Source of the DNA: JBMOLK01 sp049325575
GTDB taxonomy: Bacteria; Bacillota; Clostridia; Acetivibrionales; Acetivibrionaceae
Length of the DNA stretch: 52,460 bases
Direction of reading: 5' to 3'
Assembly (NCBI GenBank): GCA_049325575.1
Contig: JBMOLK010000238.1
Coordinates: 1 to 52,460, forward strand
In this document: piece by piece, positions 52,414 through 52,460 of the stretch
Layout of the letters: each line of letters opens with the position of its first letter
Position numbering within the stretch: position 1 is the stretch's first letter
The notes under the pieces: generated by a model
Seen by the model: the letters and a program-made list of their open reading frames with translations, nothing else
What the model was told of the DNA's origin: nothing
The model's database searches: none
Made by a program: the position numbers and the translations under genes

Positions 52414-52460
52414 ATGAGAAAACACAGTAAGTCCATATCAATTCTATTGTCGTTTGTATT
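52414..52460 (+). CDS. Start of an exported protein (cut by window end)
   Basis: Only 15 complete codons: MRKHSKSISILLSFV, a signal-peptide-like start, with AGGGGGAACAAG upstream. The rest lies outside the window, so no function can be assigned. Confidence 0.6.
   Translation, partial: MRKHSKSISILLSFV

Overview
The window is a low-GC Firmicutes chromosome segment, most likely from a cellulosome-forming clostridium (Acetivibrio/Ruminiclostridium type). The evidence is two adjacent secreted proteins with C-terminal type I dockerins (paired GDxNxDGxxNSTD repeats), strong GGAGG ribosome-binding sites with frequent GTG/TTG starts, and gene orders typical of Clostridia (miaB...ylbF-mutS-mutL-miaA-hfq; ylxM-ffh-rpsP-khpA-rimM-trmD-rplS-lepB-rbgA-rnhB-ylqG-ylqH-yraN). 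No rRNA, tRNA or CRISPR array was seen.

Layout. 1-4.0 kb: one end of a repeat element, a carbohydrate-binding dockerin protein interrupted by an in-frame amber codon, and a CotH-type kinase with a dockerin. 4.1-9.7 kb: a small unknown protein, an orotate phosphoribosyltransferase-like protein and a 1351-residue secreted subtilase. 10.1-20.8 kb: miaB, two secreted cell-wall proteins sharing a copper-amine-oxidase-N-like domain (an L,D-transpeptidase-like protein and a CAP protein), a YlbF protein, mutS, mutL, miaA and hfq. 20.9-22.1 kb: lexA diverging from a yneA-like LysM gene, with three LexA boxes between them. 22.2-26.1 kb: two TadE-like pseudopilin genes behind a perfect 42-bp palindrome, a small lipoprotein and a YhhN-like membrane protein. 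26.2-36.2 kb: the SRP/ribosome/tRNA-modification block through to radC. 36.2-48.8 kb: mostly single housekeeping or membrane genes (AI-2E family, M19 dipeptidase, aminotransferase, purB, GntR/UTRA regulator, PQQ-propeller protein, DedA, GYF-AIM24 and an HMA/SafE/double-cupredoxin fusion). 49.3-52.1 kb: a binding lipoprotein and a chemoreceptor in one operon; the start of another exported protein is cut off by the window end.

How the genes work together. The mutS-mutL pair does mismatch repair. miaA and miaB act in sequence on tRNA A37. Ffh and the signal peptidase serve protein export, which the many secreted proteins here need. LexA probably represses itself and the YneA-like division inhibitor. 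The lipoprotein and chemoreceptor probably form a binding-protein-assisted chemotaxis pair, because no ABC permease or ATPase is nearby.

The most unusual signal is a family of about 98-bp elements with imperfect terminal inverted repeats. Two complete copies lie at 28803-28900 and 49120-49218, a one-ended copy lies at 1-82, and a 32-bp end fragment lies in the lexA leader (21601-21632). They look like MITEs with a TA-like target, and they sit inside transcribed leaders and an operon. I know of no named family that matches them, but no search could be run. Other points worth a second look are the amber-interrupted cellulosomal gene, the SOS control region, the palindrome before the TadE genes, the copper-type fusion protein, and a pair of similar hairpins before two exported-protein genes.
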